Source: Treponemataceae bacterium | Lineage (GTDB): Bacteria; Spirochaetota; Spirochaetia; Treponematales; Treponemataceae | Reading direction: 5' to 3' | Assembly: GCA_024402455.1 (NCBI GenBank) | Contig: JAKSTS010000003.1 | Location: 1-54,294, forward strand | DNA: 54,294 nucleotides | Shown here: in pieces, positions 19,372 to 28,905 of the stretch | How the letters are laid out: every line of letters begins with the position of its first letter | Position numbering within the stretch: the first letter of the stretch is position 1 | The notes under the pieces: model-generated | Seen by the model: only the letters and a program-made list of their open reading frames with translations | The model's database searches: none | Told to the model about the DNA's origin: nothing | Made by a program: the position numbers and the translations under genes

Positions 19372-21168
19372 ATGACTGCAAAAGAAGATTTTAGAACAAC
19401 CGAAGAAGTAATCTGTGACTTCATAAATGAAGAAAACGTAAAGTTTGTTTTTCCTTCAACAATTGCAATGGAAACATGGACAGACTGGACAATAAAAAAC
19501 AGCAGTAAAACCGGCTGCCGTGCTGTTGCACTTGAAAAGTGGCTTGTCTGGGACGCTTTTAAAAATGAATTTGCACAGGTACATGACAGACAAAAAAGCT
19601 GCATTCCAGAAACCTTGCGGAAATTATTTGTCCGCACATTAATAAAAGAAAACAGCAGACTGGTCAAAGCCGGCAAGCCTTCATTTCTGCACCCTCTGAT
19701 TAATGACCAGTTTGCAGACAATTCAATGCATTTTACAGACTGGCTTGCTGCAATTCTTCCTTCTTTGTCTTTATGGAAATCAAAATTCATTAAAAAAAAT
19801 GGTGGCAGTGCAGAAACATCAATTGAAGATGATGAAGACCGCGTTTACAACAGCCTTTATGACAAATATTCAGAATTTCTGGACAAAGCCAAAATGTTTG
19901 ATCCTGCATGGGTTGAACTTAACGACATAAGCCAAAAGTATCATTTCGTAATTTTTCACCCGGAACAGCTCAAAGATTTCAATGACTATAAAGAAAAAAT
20001 TGAACAATGCAACGCAACTTTAGTACGTCTGCCGCAAAATGCAGAAAAACCAGAATGTCTGCTCTATCCAAATGCAAGAATGGAACTGCGGCGCACTGTT
20101 TTAAAAATCCGTGAATTGAATGCAAAGCAGAATGTCGCCTGGTCAGACATTGCATTGACTGTGCCAAATCTTTCATCTTATCGCAGTTATATCGAAAGAG
20201 AACTAAAAAATTACTGCGTTCCATATGCAATAAGGTCAGGCATCCCTTATACACAAAACAGTGCAGGAAGAATTTTCAGCGAAATTGATTCGTGCGTAAA
20301 AAACGATTTTAACCTTGAAACAATGCGCACCATTCTGCAGGACGGTTTTGTGCCATGGCAGAAACCTGAACTCAACGAAAAAATCGTACAGGTTGCGCTT
20401 GAATCAAGAAGCATCTGCTCTTATACAAAAAACGGTGCAAGAGTTGACCCGCTTGAAGAAGCATTTGAAGACAGAATTAAACAGGCAGAAAATCTTGAAA
20501 AAGAACAGTCCGAAACGTCAAAAGAACTTGAAATTTTAAAAGGCGCACTTGAACGCTATAAAAATTTAAAAAGCTGTTTGAATTCAATCTGCATGTCAAA
20601 ATCTTTTAAGACAATCAAAGAAGAATGGCACAATTTTGAAGCACAGTTTTTAACAGACGATAAAATCTGGCCAAACGACAAAAACAATATAATCGGTGTC
20701 TGCATTGCAGAACTGTCAAAATATAGTGCAATTGAAAAAGAATATGCAAGCAAGCTCAATCTCGAAATTGAAAATCCCTTTGATTTTTTCCTTGAAGAGT
20801 TGAACGCAAACATTTATACACCGCAAAAGCCCAAAAATGTCTGCATTTCAGTTTTTGACTATCGTACCGCAGCAGACGCATATTTTGATTATCATTTTAT
20901 AATCAATGCAAACCAAAAAGATTTAACTGTTCCTTTTAAAGAACTCAGCTTCTTGAATGAAAAAAAACGCAAAGAACTTGGCGCAAGCGACAACGAAGGC
21001 GCAAGCGAAGCATATATAAGGCTTTATGCCAAAACCGGCAGAGAACACGCATTTTTCTCAAGCAGCACAAACAGTTTTGACGGCTTTGCAATTCCACACA
21101 CCTTTTTTATTGAAAAAAATATTTTAAAAGCTTCAAACCCGGAAGATTACAATTACCTCGACAGCTAA
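19372..21168 (+). CDS. addB: AddB-like nuclease/helicase subunit, N-terminal part (interrupted gene)
   Basis: 598 codons end at TAA 21166. The downstream sequence stays open in the same frame to 22344 apart from a second TAA at 21178. The whole frame (about 990 codons) followed by an overlapping addA indicates an AddB/RexB-type subunit split by a local lesion. This part holds the helicase-like but ATPase-degenerate region: no Walker A is seen, while phrases such as WSDIALTVPNLSSYRSYIERELKNY and GIPYTQNSAGRIF resemble AddB/Cas4-helicase proteins. AddAB processes double-strand breaks for recombination. Whether the product is made as two pieces, or the stops are sequencing error, cannot be decided here. 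Confidence 0.7.
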   Translation: MTAKEDFRTTEEVICDFINEENVKFVFPSTIAMETWTDWTIKNSSKTGCRAVALEKWLVWDAFKNEFAQVHDRQKSCIPETLRKLFVRTLIKENSRLVKAGKPSFLHPLINDQFADNSMHFTDWLAAILPSLSLWKSKFIKKNGGSAETSIEDDEDRVYNSLYDKYSEFLDKAKMFDPAWVELNDISQKYHFVIFHPEQLKDFNDYKEKIEQCNATLVRLPQNAEKPECLLYPNARMELRRTVLKIRELNAKQNVAWSDIALTVPNLSSYRSYIERELKNYCVPYAIRSGIPYTQNSAGRIFSEIDSCVKNDFNLETMRTILQDGFVPWQKPELNEKIVQVALESRSICSYTKNGARVDPLEEAFEDRIKQAENLEKEQSETSKELEILKGALERYKNLKSCLNSICMSKSFKTIKEEWHNFEAQFLTDDKIWPNDKNNIIGVCIAELSKYSAIEKEYASKLNLEIENPFDFFLEELNANIYTPQKPKNVCISVFDYRTAADAYFDYHFIINANQKDLTVPFKELSFLNEKKRKELGASDNEGASEAYIRLYAKTGREHAFFSSSTNSFDGFAIPHTFFIEKNILKASNPEDYNYLDS

Positions 21169-21336
21169 GATTTTTTATAAAATGAACAGAACTATCAGCT
21201 TTCTGAAGATGCGCCAAAACCGTCTGCAATTACTGAACAGCAAAAACAGTCTTTTTTAAACTGGAAAGAAAAGCAGAAAAATACACAGCTGGATTTTACA
21301 AAATCAGACATTCTTAAAGAAAAGGCAAAGCAGTCT

Positions 21337-22344
21337 TTGATTTATGGCAGCAGTGAAAAACAGCAGATTTCACAGACTGATTTGAAAAACTTTTTTCCAT
21401 GCCAGAGGAAGTGGCTTTTCAAAAAAGTGCTTCATCTTAAAGAACAAAATGCAGGTGTTGAACTTATGGGACAGTTCGATTTTGGCAACATCTGCCACAA
21501 AATAGTTGAGCTCGTTTTTGACACTTTTGCAAAAGACGGCAAAAGCCTGCCTGACCTTTCTGACAAAGGAAAAGAAGCTGAAGTAAAAAGCATAGTTGAA
21601 GACGCAACAGAAAGAGCACTGACAGAAAAACAGGAATGGATAAAACCGGACGACATAAAAAACAGTCATCTTGCTACAGAAATGCTTCTGGCGCAGAAAA
21701 ATATCTTTACAGACTACATCATGCTTTTTATGAAGCAAATCTGCCAGCCTTTAAAAAAAATGAACGACGGCAAATTTGCAGGCTTTAAAGTAAACAGCGT
21801 AGAAAAAAGCTGCAAAAGTAATTTCAATAAAAATTTTGACATTTCAGGAAAAATCGACTGCATTTTGTCGGGCAACGATGAACAGGGCGAAGTAATCATT
21901 GACTACAAAACAGGCACTCTACCCGAAAAGAAAAACTTTTATCCGAATGCAAAACAAGTTTTAAACGATTTTCAGATGCCGTTTTATTACAAGCTTTTAA
22001 AAGAGCAGAAAAACAGCCGTTATGATGTACAGACAGGACTTTTCCAAAGCCTAAAACAAGAAAAACAAAACGACAAAAAAGTTTTTAAAAAAACATATGT
22101 ACTCGTACCAGATTCAAAAGATGTAAAAACTGCAAAAGAATTTGAAAAAGATGTTTTAACACTTTTAGACAAATATCTTGAAGATTTTGCATCTGACATA
22201 ACAAACGCAAATTTTGAACCTTCGTGCAAAACTAAAAATGAACGACAGAAAGTAAAAATCTATGTTCACTGCAAAAAATGCGATTACAAAGACATTTGCC
22301 GTACAACATTTGCCGTTGCAAAAAAGGACTTTAACAATGACTGA
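21337..22344 (+). CDS. addB: AddB-like subunit, C-terminal PD-(D/E)XK nuclease part (interrupted gene)
   Basis: This stretch is open from 21181; 21337 is only the first alternative start (TTG) and has no good Shine-Dalgarno, so it is read as the 3' part of the broken addB. It contains the RecB-type nuclease motif GKIDCIL...GEVIIDYKTG. A four-cysteine Fe-S cluster is seen as in AddB: one Cys in FFPCQRKW near the start and three in HCKKCDYKDIC at the end. The nuclease and cluster residues are intact. The stop (22342-22344) overlaps the addA start by eight bases, so addA translation would suffer if ribosomes fall off at 21168. Confidence 0.7.
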   Translation: MIYGSSEKQQISQTDLKNFFPCQRKWLFKKVLHLKEQNAGVELMGQFDFGNICHKIVELVFDTFAKDGKSLPDLSDKGKEAEVKSIVEDATERALTEKQEWIKPDDIKNSHLATEMLLAQKNIFTDYIMLFMKQICQPLKKMNDGKFAGFKVNSVEKSCKSNFNKNFDISGKIDCILSGNDEQGEVIIDYKTGTLPEKKNFYPNAKQVLNDFQMPFYYKLLKEQKNSRYDVQTGLFQSLKQEKQNDKKVFKKTYVLVPDSKDVKTAKEFEKDVLTLLDKYLEDFASDITNANFEPSCKTKNERQKVKIYVHCKKCDYKDICRTTFAVAKKDFNND

Positions 22345-25300
22345 TAATTATAAATACCTTGACCTTCTTGAAAGAAAACTTGATGAATCTCAGCGCGCAG
22401 CATGCTGCAGAAATGTAAACACAGTTGTTGCAGCAGGTGCAGGTTCCGGCAAGACACAGGTGCTCGCGACACGTTTTGCATGGCTTGTAATGTCATGCGG
22501 CATCAAAGTTGAAGAGATTCTAGCTTTGACATTTACAAATAAGGCTGCAGCAGAAATTTATCAAAGAATCTACCAGACACTGAACCAGTTTGCAACTAAC
22601 GAACAGACACCGGCTGAAGAAAAAGAACGGGCAATTCAGGCTCTAAAAGATTTTAACAAAGCACATATTCAAACGCTCGATTCTTACAGTTCCACAATTG
22701 TGCGCCAGGCTGCAAACCTTTACGGCATCCGCCCGAATTTTACAGTTGCCGATGTCGAAACGCTCAAAGCAGATGCTTTCAGTTTTCTTGTAAAACACAA
22801 AGATGAAAAAGCACTTCTTGTAATTGCAAAACCAGGCAAGCTGCAGGAACTTGCAGAAAACATTTTTATATATGCCATAACCGAATACACAAACGTAACA
22901 TGCGAAAAAGACTTTTTTGAAAGCAAACTGAAAATTCAGTGCGACACAATTGCTGAAACATGGAACCGCATGATGAGCGACTCCATAAACGAAGATCATC
23001 CAGATGAAGGCTGGGGAATTCCAGCACATTTAGCAGAAATTCAAGCAAGATATGACGAAGCACCAGAAGAAAAGCATTCTCAGCCATACTGCCTTCAAGT
23101 TTCACAAATTCTTGAAAACGTTCCCGAATTATGTACTTTACAGACTTTAGACTTTGAAAATAAGCTTGAAACAATACAGAAAAATGTTTCAGAAGTGCTT
23201 GCCTGGATAGATTTGTTTAATTTTGACCAAAGAATAAGCGGTTATACAACAGAATTTCGAAATACGGTTAGATATTTCAGAGACACGTCAAAAATAACAA
23301 TTGAATCGCTCGGCGCTTTTATCATGAATTATCAAAATTTAAAGCGCATCTGCGAACTTTTAGACGAATTTATGGAACAGATAAACAGCAAAAAACGAAA
23401 ATCAGGCTGTCTTTCATTTGACGACATAAATGCGCTTGCGTTAAAAATTCTTATTGAACAAAAAAACATCCGTAATCAGGAAAAACAGAACTGCAAAAAA
23501 ATCATGATTGATGAATTTCAGGATAACAACGGCGATAACCGCAACATGCTTTTTTTGCTGGCCGAAAAAGATGACGCTTTTACAGAAAAATGCGAAGACG
23601 AAGACGAATTCTTAAAAAAACTTACACAGAATCTTTCATCTGACAAACTCTATTTTGTCGGCGATGAAAAACAGTCAATCTATAAATTCCGCGGTGCCGA
23701 TGTTTCAGTTTTTAATTCTCTGACAGAAGATTTGTCCAAGACCGTAGACGGCGAAGTAAAAACTTATATGACAAACAATTACCGCTCAACTGAAGCTGTT
23801 CTTGCCATGTTTAACCAGATTTTTGGCAACATCGGCAAAAGCGGAATCAACAGCTGCATTTTTGAAAACACGGAAAATAAAAAACAGTACGAGGCTTATT
23901 ACGAAAAAGCCGCAACGTACAAAGATAAAGAAGTCGATTTTGAACTTACAAAAGAAAATGTGCCGATGCATGTAAGCATTTTTGACACAAATCTGCTTAA
24001 AGACGATGAACTTCCGCCAGACAAAACAACAGACGATTTTTTTAACAAAGATGAAACAGTCGCTTTTTATGTTGCAAAAAAGATTTATGACCTTTATAAC
24101 AAAGAAAAAGAAGCCGGAAACAACCCGAAATTTGCAGATTTTGCCATTTTGTGCAGAGGCCGTACAAATTATGCAGAACTTGTAAAAAATCTTAACCGTT
24201 TTGAGCTGCCTTACAGCGTTGACCAGCAGAAATCTGTTTTTGATGACGGCCCGATAACTGACATTTTCAATTTTCTAAAGCTTTGCATAAATCCACAGGA
24301 TAAAATGTCTTTTGCGGCTTTTTTATGCTCGCCGTTTTCAGGGCTAAAAAACCAGACAGTGCAGCTCATTCTTTCGTGCATTCCAGAAAAAATAATGCAA
24401 AAAGACACAGAAGATCAGATAATAACAAGCATTTATACAGCTTTTTCTGAACACGAAGAAATTGATGAAAAAATAAAACAGACTGTCGAAGCTGTTTCAA
24501 CAGAAGAATATCAGAAATATGCCGAAGCTAAGGCTTTTTATCTGAAATATAAAAACGAAGTTTTGACAGAACCACTTACAGACACAATTACAAAACTCTG
24601 GTATGAATCAGGTTTTAGATATGAAACCCTGCTCAATAAAACGGTTAATCTTTCAAGTGAACAATATGACCTGCTTTTTGAACTTGTACGTGCACACCAG
24701 GAAGAAGGCGAAAGCACTGCATCGATTGTAGACCAGCTGGCACAGACAAAACGAAGTGCAAAATTTTTTACTGGCAAAAATGATGAAATAGGTTTTGCAG
24801 AAGTAAGCTGTCCTGTTGAAAAAGATGATGCCATTCAGATTATGACAATTCATAAAAGCAAAGGCCTTGAATTTGACCATGTTTTTGTTCTGGGCTGCTG
24901 TTCGGGTTCAAAGAGCGAACAAGAAGACATTATGTTTTTTGACAGAAAACACGGTGTTTCAATAAAAACTGGTGATGTACCGAATTTTTTCTTTAAAAAA
25001 CAAAAGGAAGAAGCAAATCTTAAAGATAACGCAGAGTTCAAACGCCTTATTTATGTTGCAATTACAAGAGCAAAAAAAGATGTTTATCTTGTTGATGCTT
25101 TTGATGTTGAGAAAAACGAAGCAGAAAATAAAAATCCTCTTCAAAAATTATTTGCAGCATATTATCTTGAAATGCTTACCGGCGAAAAAGACATATTAAA
25201 TGAAAACGGCGAAAAAACAGGCACAGAACCGGTAAACCGCTTTGAATTGAGCTATAAAGCAAATGCTCCTTTTGATTTTGAAATGCTTGAAAAAATTGAT

Positions 25301-26149
25301 GCGAATTTTAAGACAAAAGAAGAACAAGACTTAAAAACACTAAGAGAAAATGCAGCTACAAAACTTGAAGCCTTAAATGACGCAGCAATCATACGAACAG
25401 AAGATGAAATTCCGCAGAAACGCATTTCTCCAAGTGGTCTTGAAAAACTGCATGAAAAAGAAACAGAAAATCAAAATCTAACAGCAGATTTAGCGCAAAG
25501 CTCGCCAAGTTTTGAAAAAATTGACCAGATTATAAAAGGTTCAAAAAATTCGGGCGAAGAAGATTCTCCGCTTGAAGAACAGGACGAAAGAAGCGCTTCA
25601 AGAAGTTTTACACACGCCACATTCGGAACGCTTGCACATGCATATCTTGAAAATGCAGTAAAAAACGAAGAGCTTTTTATTGATTTTGAAACAAAAGAAC
25701 TGCTGCAACACGATTTGAAGAATGAGGGATTTGAAGAGCTCTGCACAATCTGCTCGATTATGGCCGAAAACTGCTTGAATTCAGAATTGGGCAGAAAAGT
25801 TATTGCTGCCAAAAAAGCAGGCAGATTCTGCAAGACAGAATACAGTTTCAAACTTCTGCACAACAATTTTATAATCCGCGGTTCAATTGACCTTATTTTT
25901 CAAGACGAAAACGGAAAGTTTATCATTGTGGATTATAAAACAGACCAGAACATAAACCCAAAACTTTATTTTGAGCAGCAGTATACATATCGTCTTGCAG
26001 CAAAAGAAATTCTTGGTCTGCAAAACGAAAAAGATATTGACGTTGAACTGTTTTATTTAAGATTTGCAAAAGAACAGAACATTAAAGCAAATGTTGATGA
26101 AACAATCTTAACAGAAGATTTAATGCAGCAAGTGCTTGAAGCTGAATAA
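22337..26149 (+). CDS. addA: ATP-dependent helicase/nuclease subunit A (UvrD/Rep family)
   Basis: 1270 residues from ATG 22337, chosen because AAGGA lies about eight bases upstream and the start overlaps the addB stop. Helicase motifs: AAGAGSGKTQ (Walker A), ALTFTNKAAAEI, IMIDEFQDN (Walker B), LYFVGDEKQSIYKFRGAD, TIHKSKGLEFDHV and LIYVAITRAKK. The C-terminal nuclease domain has GSIDLIF and FIIVDYKTDQ, the PD-(D/E)XK residues. AddA pairs with AddB to unwind and trim broken DNA ends for recombination. The stretch downstream (26150-26318) contains hairpins such as CTGCCGG...CCGGCAG but no gene. Confidence 0.95.
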   Translation: MTDNYKYLDLLERKLDESQRAACCRNVNTVVAAGAGSGKTQVLATRFAWLVMSCGIKVEEILALTFTNKAAAEIYQRIYQTLNQFATNEQTPAEEKERAIQALKDFNKAHIQTLDSYSSTIVRQAANLYGIRPNFTVADVETLKADAFSFLVKHKDEKALLVIAKPGKLQELAENIFIYAITEYTNVTCEKDFFESKLKIQCDTIAETWNRMMSDSINEDHPDEGWGIPAHLAEIQARYDEAPEEKHSQPYCLQVSQILENVPELCTLQTLDFENKLETIQKNVSEVLAWIDLFNFDQRISGYTTEFRNTVRYFRDTSKITIESLGAFIMNYQNLKRICELLDEFMEQINSKKRKSGCLSFDDINALALKILIEQKNIRNQEKQNCKKIMIDEFQDNNGDNRNMLFLLAEKDDAFTEKCEDEDEFLKKLTQNLSSDKLYFVGDEKQSIYKFRGADVSVFNSLTEDLSKTVDGEVKTYMTNNYRSTEAVLAMFNQIFGNIGKSGINSCIFENTENKKQYEAYYEKAATYKDKEVDFELTKENVPMHVSIFDTNLLKDDELPPDKTTDDFFNKDETVAFYVAKKIYDLYNKEKEAGNNPKFADFAILCRGRTNYAELVKNLNRFELPYSVDQQKSVFDDGPITDIFNFLKLCINPQDKMSFAAFLCSPFSGLKNQTVQLILSCIPEKIMQKDTEDQIITSIYTAFSEHEEIDEKIKQTVEAVSTEEYQKYAEAKAFYLKYKNEVLTEPLTDTITKLWYESGFRYETLLNKTVNLSSEQYDLLFELVRAHQEEGESTASIVDQLAQTKRSAKFFTGKNDEIGFAEVSCPVEKDDAIQIMTIHKSKGLEFDHVFVLGCCSGSKSEQEDIMFFDRKHGVSIKTGDVPNFFFKKQKEEANLKDNAEFKRLIYVAITRAKKDVYLVDAFDVEKNEAENKNPLQKLFAAYYLEMLTGEKDILNENGEKTGTEPVNRFELSYKANAPFDFEMLEKIDANFKTKEEQDLKTLRENAATKLEALNDAAIIRTEDEIPQKRISPSGLEKLHEKETENQNLTADLAQSSPSFEKIDQIIKGSKNSGEEDSPLEEQDERSASRSFTHATFGTLAHAYLENAVKNEELFIDFETKELLQHDLKNEGFEELCTICSIMAENCLNSELGRKVIAAKKAGRFCKTEYSFKLLHNNFIIRGSIDLIFQDENGKFIIVDYKTDQNINPKLYFEQQYTYRLAAKEILGLQNEKDIDVELFYLRFAKEQNIKANVDETILTEDLMQQVLEAE

Positions 26150-26318
26150 ACGTTTTGCGCTGACCGTACTGCCGGAATTGAACCGCCGGCAGAAAACGAC
26201 TTGCGTTTATGCAGTTTTAATTGTCTTGCATCGGGCAGAATTATTTTGGGTTTAGTCTGCAAAGCCTGCCGGTTTGCAGCAGACACAAACCGACAGCAGC
26301 TGCATGCACAGTTTAAGC

Positions 26319-26795
26319 TTATTTTAGCAAAGCTGTGGCGTTTTCAATGCTTACTATTTCTTCTGTAGAAAAAATCTGATCCATGTTCAGAATTATTATG
26401 AATGTATCGTCGCGCTTGCCGATGCCCCGGATAAACTGAGCGGCAATACTGTTGCCAAATTTTGGAGACGGTTCTATTTCGCTTTCTGACAAATCAATAA
26501 CTTCCTGTACAGAATCTGCAATTGCACCAAAAGTAACTGTTTTGCCTTCTGCATTTTTAATTTCCATTACAATGATTCTTGTTTCTTTGGTCGGTTCAAT
26601 TTCCGGCATGCCGAACTTTTTGCGCAAGTTTACAACAGAAATGCCCTGACCGCGCGAATTAATCAAACCTTCCATATAAGAAGTAGCGCATGGAACTTTT
26701 GTTACCGGCATATATTCAAGAACTTCCTGCACATTATTTACTTCTGCAGCATATTGTGCCCCATCAAGTTTGAAAGTCAAAAAGTGATTATTCAT
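26319..26795 (-). CDS. cheW: Chemotaxis adaptor protein CheW
   Basis: 158 residues with the CheW beta-barrel pattern: FKLDGAQYAAEVNNVQEVLEY at the start, INSRGQGISVVNLRKKFGM near 47, and GAIADSVQEVIDLSESEIEP near 90. CheW couples receptors such as the MCP in this window to the kinase CheA. AAGGAG lies a few bases before the ATG. It is not next to other che genes; the flanks are the addA 3' end (convergent) and a 245-nt gap with nothing recognisable. Confidence 0.93.
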   Translation of the reverse strand: MNNHFLTFKLDGAQYAAEVNNVQEVLEYMPVTKVPCATSYMEGLINSRGQGISVVNLRKKFGMPEIEPTKETRIIVMEIKNAEGKTVTFGAIADSVQEVIDLSESEIEPSPKFGNSIAAQFIRGIGKRDDTFIIILNMDQIFSTEEIVSIENATALLK

Positions 26796-27040
26796 TTTTT
26801 CTCCTTAAAAAACACCATATTAATGGCAAGCCATGGATGGCAAGAATCAAAGTGTGTGAATGCAACACAAACTTTAAGCAGATAAACTGCACTATTTTGG
26901 CAGATTTATCTTGTACTCTCCAGCAGAATAATATTCTGCAAGCCTTTTCAAATAGTTTTTCTTTTCTTATTGTAAACCCGTATACTGAAAATAGTCCATC
27001 AAACTGTTTTATTGCATGCAGCCGGCGTTTTAATCAGCTT

Positions 27041-27469
27041 TTATACGCCTATAATATCAAGCAGTTCGTCTGCATCTTTTTTTATCAGCGGACTCATACT
27101 GTCTTTATACCGGCTCAAATCAATTTTTTTTACGGCATCTGCAATCTTATCCGACATTTCAGGACAGTACAAAACAACTTCATGCAAAGCTTTTAAACAC
27201 TGACGTACAACCGTCGGTTTAGAATCATTTAAAAGCGGCTTCATGCACTCAAAAACTGCTTCAATTCTGCATTCTTTATCCCAACGCGCCTGGCTGCAAA
27301 TTAAACAAAAACCTCTTGTACGCACATAGGAGTTACTGTCATTAAGCATAGAAGCAAAATCGTCTATTGCGCCATAATACTTATCAGACTGCGCAGACTC
27401 AACTATAAGCTGTTTGCAATATTCATATGCTTCTTTTTCGTTTTTGCCTTTAAGTTTTGCTATATCCAT
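27041..27469 (-). CDS. HEAT-repeat-like protein (often annotated SufBD-like)
   Basis: 142 residues from ATG 27469 (AAGGA upstream), all alpha-helical. Segments such as FASMLNDSNSYVRTRGFCLICSQARWD and MKPLLNDSKPTVVRQCLKALHEVV look like two or three HEAT-type repeats, then SPLIKKDADELLDIIG. Near-identical patterns occur in small proteins of gut Bacillota usually named SufBD protein, though there is no evidence for Fe-S assembly. Function unknown; helical repeats suggest protein binding. It may have been exchanged between gut bacteria (inference). Confidence 0.7.
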   Translation of the reverse strand: MDIAKLKGKNEKEAYEYCKQLIVESAQSDKYYGAIDDFASMLNDSNSYVRTRGFCLICSQARWDKECRIEAVFECMKPLLNDSKPTVVRQCLKALHEVVLYCPEMSDKIADAVKKIDLSRYKDSMSPLIKKDADELLDIIGV

Positions 27470-27634
27470 ATTCTGCTTATCCTTAAAATTATTAATCTTT
27501 CCGCAAAACATCAGGGCAGATTTAAAACAATGTCCCAGACATTCATTATAACATTAAAAATGCTGAAAAACATAAGACAAAAGCCAGCACAAGATGAAAC
27601 TCAATCTTTATAAAAATCTGAACTATAAGAAAGT

Positions 27635-28750
27635 TCATTTCTTCAAAACAAAAAGATATTCTGAAACATGAATGTCGCGGTTTCTTAAGTTGCGGCTGCC
27701 ACGGAAAGTGTTGTATGTAATTTCAACGGTTTTTACTTTTCCATATTTTTCAAGCATTTCTTTCATTTCATCAAAACCGATAAAACCTTCGGAATTATAT
27801 GAAATTATTGCATATTTTGTGTCTAAATTTGCAATAATTTCTTCCATCGATTTTAGCGCCTGCCTTGGTTTGTTAAAATCTGAACGGTTCCAGTCTTGCG
27901 TTATGCCGCTTATTTTGCTTACTTCAACATCAAGCCTGTTTTTCAAAATGAGATTGAGCATAAAATAATTTGAACCGTAAGGATGCTGATTATACGGCGG
28001 GTCAAGGTAAACAATGTCTAAGTCTTTTAATTCTTTTGAAAGTGCAACAGTGTTTTTCTGGTAAATTTCCAGTTCAGATTCAAAATTGCTGAAAACAGGT
28101 TCTTTGAGCTCGATTTTTCCAAAGATTCGGGTTAGTGCATTTTTGCCTGCCGCACCAAAACAGCCGATGCCTGTATTTTTGTCTTTATAAAAACCTTTAA
28201 AAACACCGCTTGTGTTTACGTGAATTGAAGCTTCTGTAATGAGCGGAGCTAAAAAAAACTTTTTTAAGTTTTCTTCTTTTACAACTTCGTCAATAAGGTT
28301 TCTGTAAGTATCTATTAAAACTGCATTTTCATGTGTATAAAAAACCCTTTCGCCTGCTTTTATATTGCTGTCATCTTCCGGTGCATAATTTTTTGAAATT
28401 ATGCCGGCTGTTTTTTTCTGTTTGCATAATTCTATTATTTCTGCACGGAGTTTTTCACATTTTTCTTTTGGATAATCTTTTTTATTTACAAGATAGCAGC
28501 TGTTAATCATTGAAGAATAATTTTCCAAATCGTTTACAATCAGTTTCGAAGAATGTTTTTTAAGCATTCTTGCTACAATTCCAGAACCCGAAAAAACATC
28601 TGCACAAACCATTTTTGTTTTTCCAAGTTCTTTTGAAATTTCTTCAACTTCTTTTTCGATATTTCCAATTAAAGAACGCTTGTTCCCTAGATATGTAATT
28701 ATTTGAGTTGTCAAAAAATTATTGTTTTCTGCCAGGTTTGAGTTTTCCAC
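27635..28750 (-). CDS. D12-class DNA adenine-N6 methyltransferase, orphan
   Basis: Start placed at GTG 28750 because AAGGGA lies five bases before it; the frame is open to TTG 28777. About 371 residues with the D12 class order: YLGNKRSLIGNI at the N-terminus, ADVFSGSGIVARML (AdoMet motif I) near 55, and the catalytic LDPPYNQHPYGSNY near 245. D12 enzymes methylate adenine in short sites. No restriction endonuclease or specificity subunit is adjacent, so it is either a regulatory orphan or the remains of a restriction-modification system. Target sequence unknown. Confidence 0.85.
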   Translation of the reverse strand: MENSNLAENNNFLTTQIITYLGNKRSLIGNIEKEVEEISKELGKTKMVCADVFSGSGIVARMLKKHSSKLIVNDLENYSSMINSCYLVNKKDYPKEKCEKLRAEIIELCKQKKTAGIISKNYAPEDDSNIKAGERVFYTHENAVLIDTYRNLIDEVVKEENLKKFFLAPLITEASIHVNTSGVFKGFYKDKNTGIGCFGAAGKNALTRIFGKIELKEPVFSNFESELEIYQKNTVALSKELKDLDIVYLDPPYNQHPYGSNYFMLNLILKNRLDVEVSKISGITQDWNRSDFNKPRQALKSMEEIIANLDTKYAIISYNSEGFIGFDEMKEMLEKYGKVKTVEITYNTFRGSRNLRNRDIHVSEYLFVLKK

Positions 28751-28870
28751 AGTTTCCCTTATAAATACTTTATTCAATAAGTCGTTAAAATTTTATACCA
28801 CAAAAAAGCATATTTTTATATTGCATTTTGCAAAATATTTTCGTGTCAGCTTTTCTGCCTGCAATCTCAC

Positions 28871-28899
28871 TTTAAAGGCTTTATCTTTTTTGCTATACT
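28871..28899 (+). promoter_or_regulatory. Promoter of pyrF, predicted leaderless
   Basis: TTTAAA (28871-28876), 17 bases, TATACT (28894-28899), then six bases to ATG 28906. No Shine-Dalgarno. Confidence 0.55.
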
Positions 28900-28905
28900 C
28901 AAGAT

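Noticed and set aside
26150..26318. Possible structured RNA between addA and cheW
   Set aside because: Several GC-rich inverted repeats (CTGCCGG/CCGGCAG, TGCAAA/TTTGCA) but no promoter, T tract or known RNA family; left as intergenic.
26837..27203. Plus-strand frame of about 119 codons
   Set aside because: No Shine-Dalgarno, no recognisable domain, and it overlaps the HEAT-like gene on the other strand.
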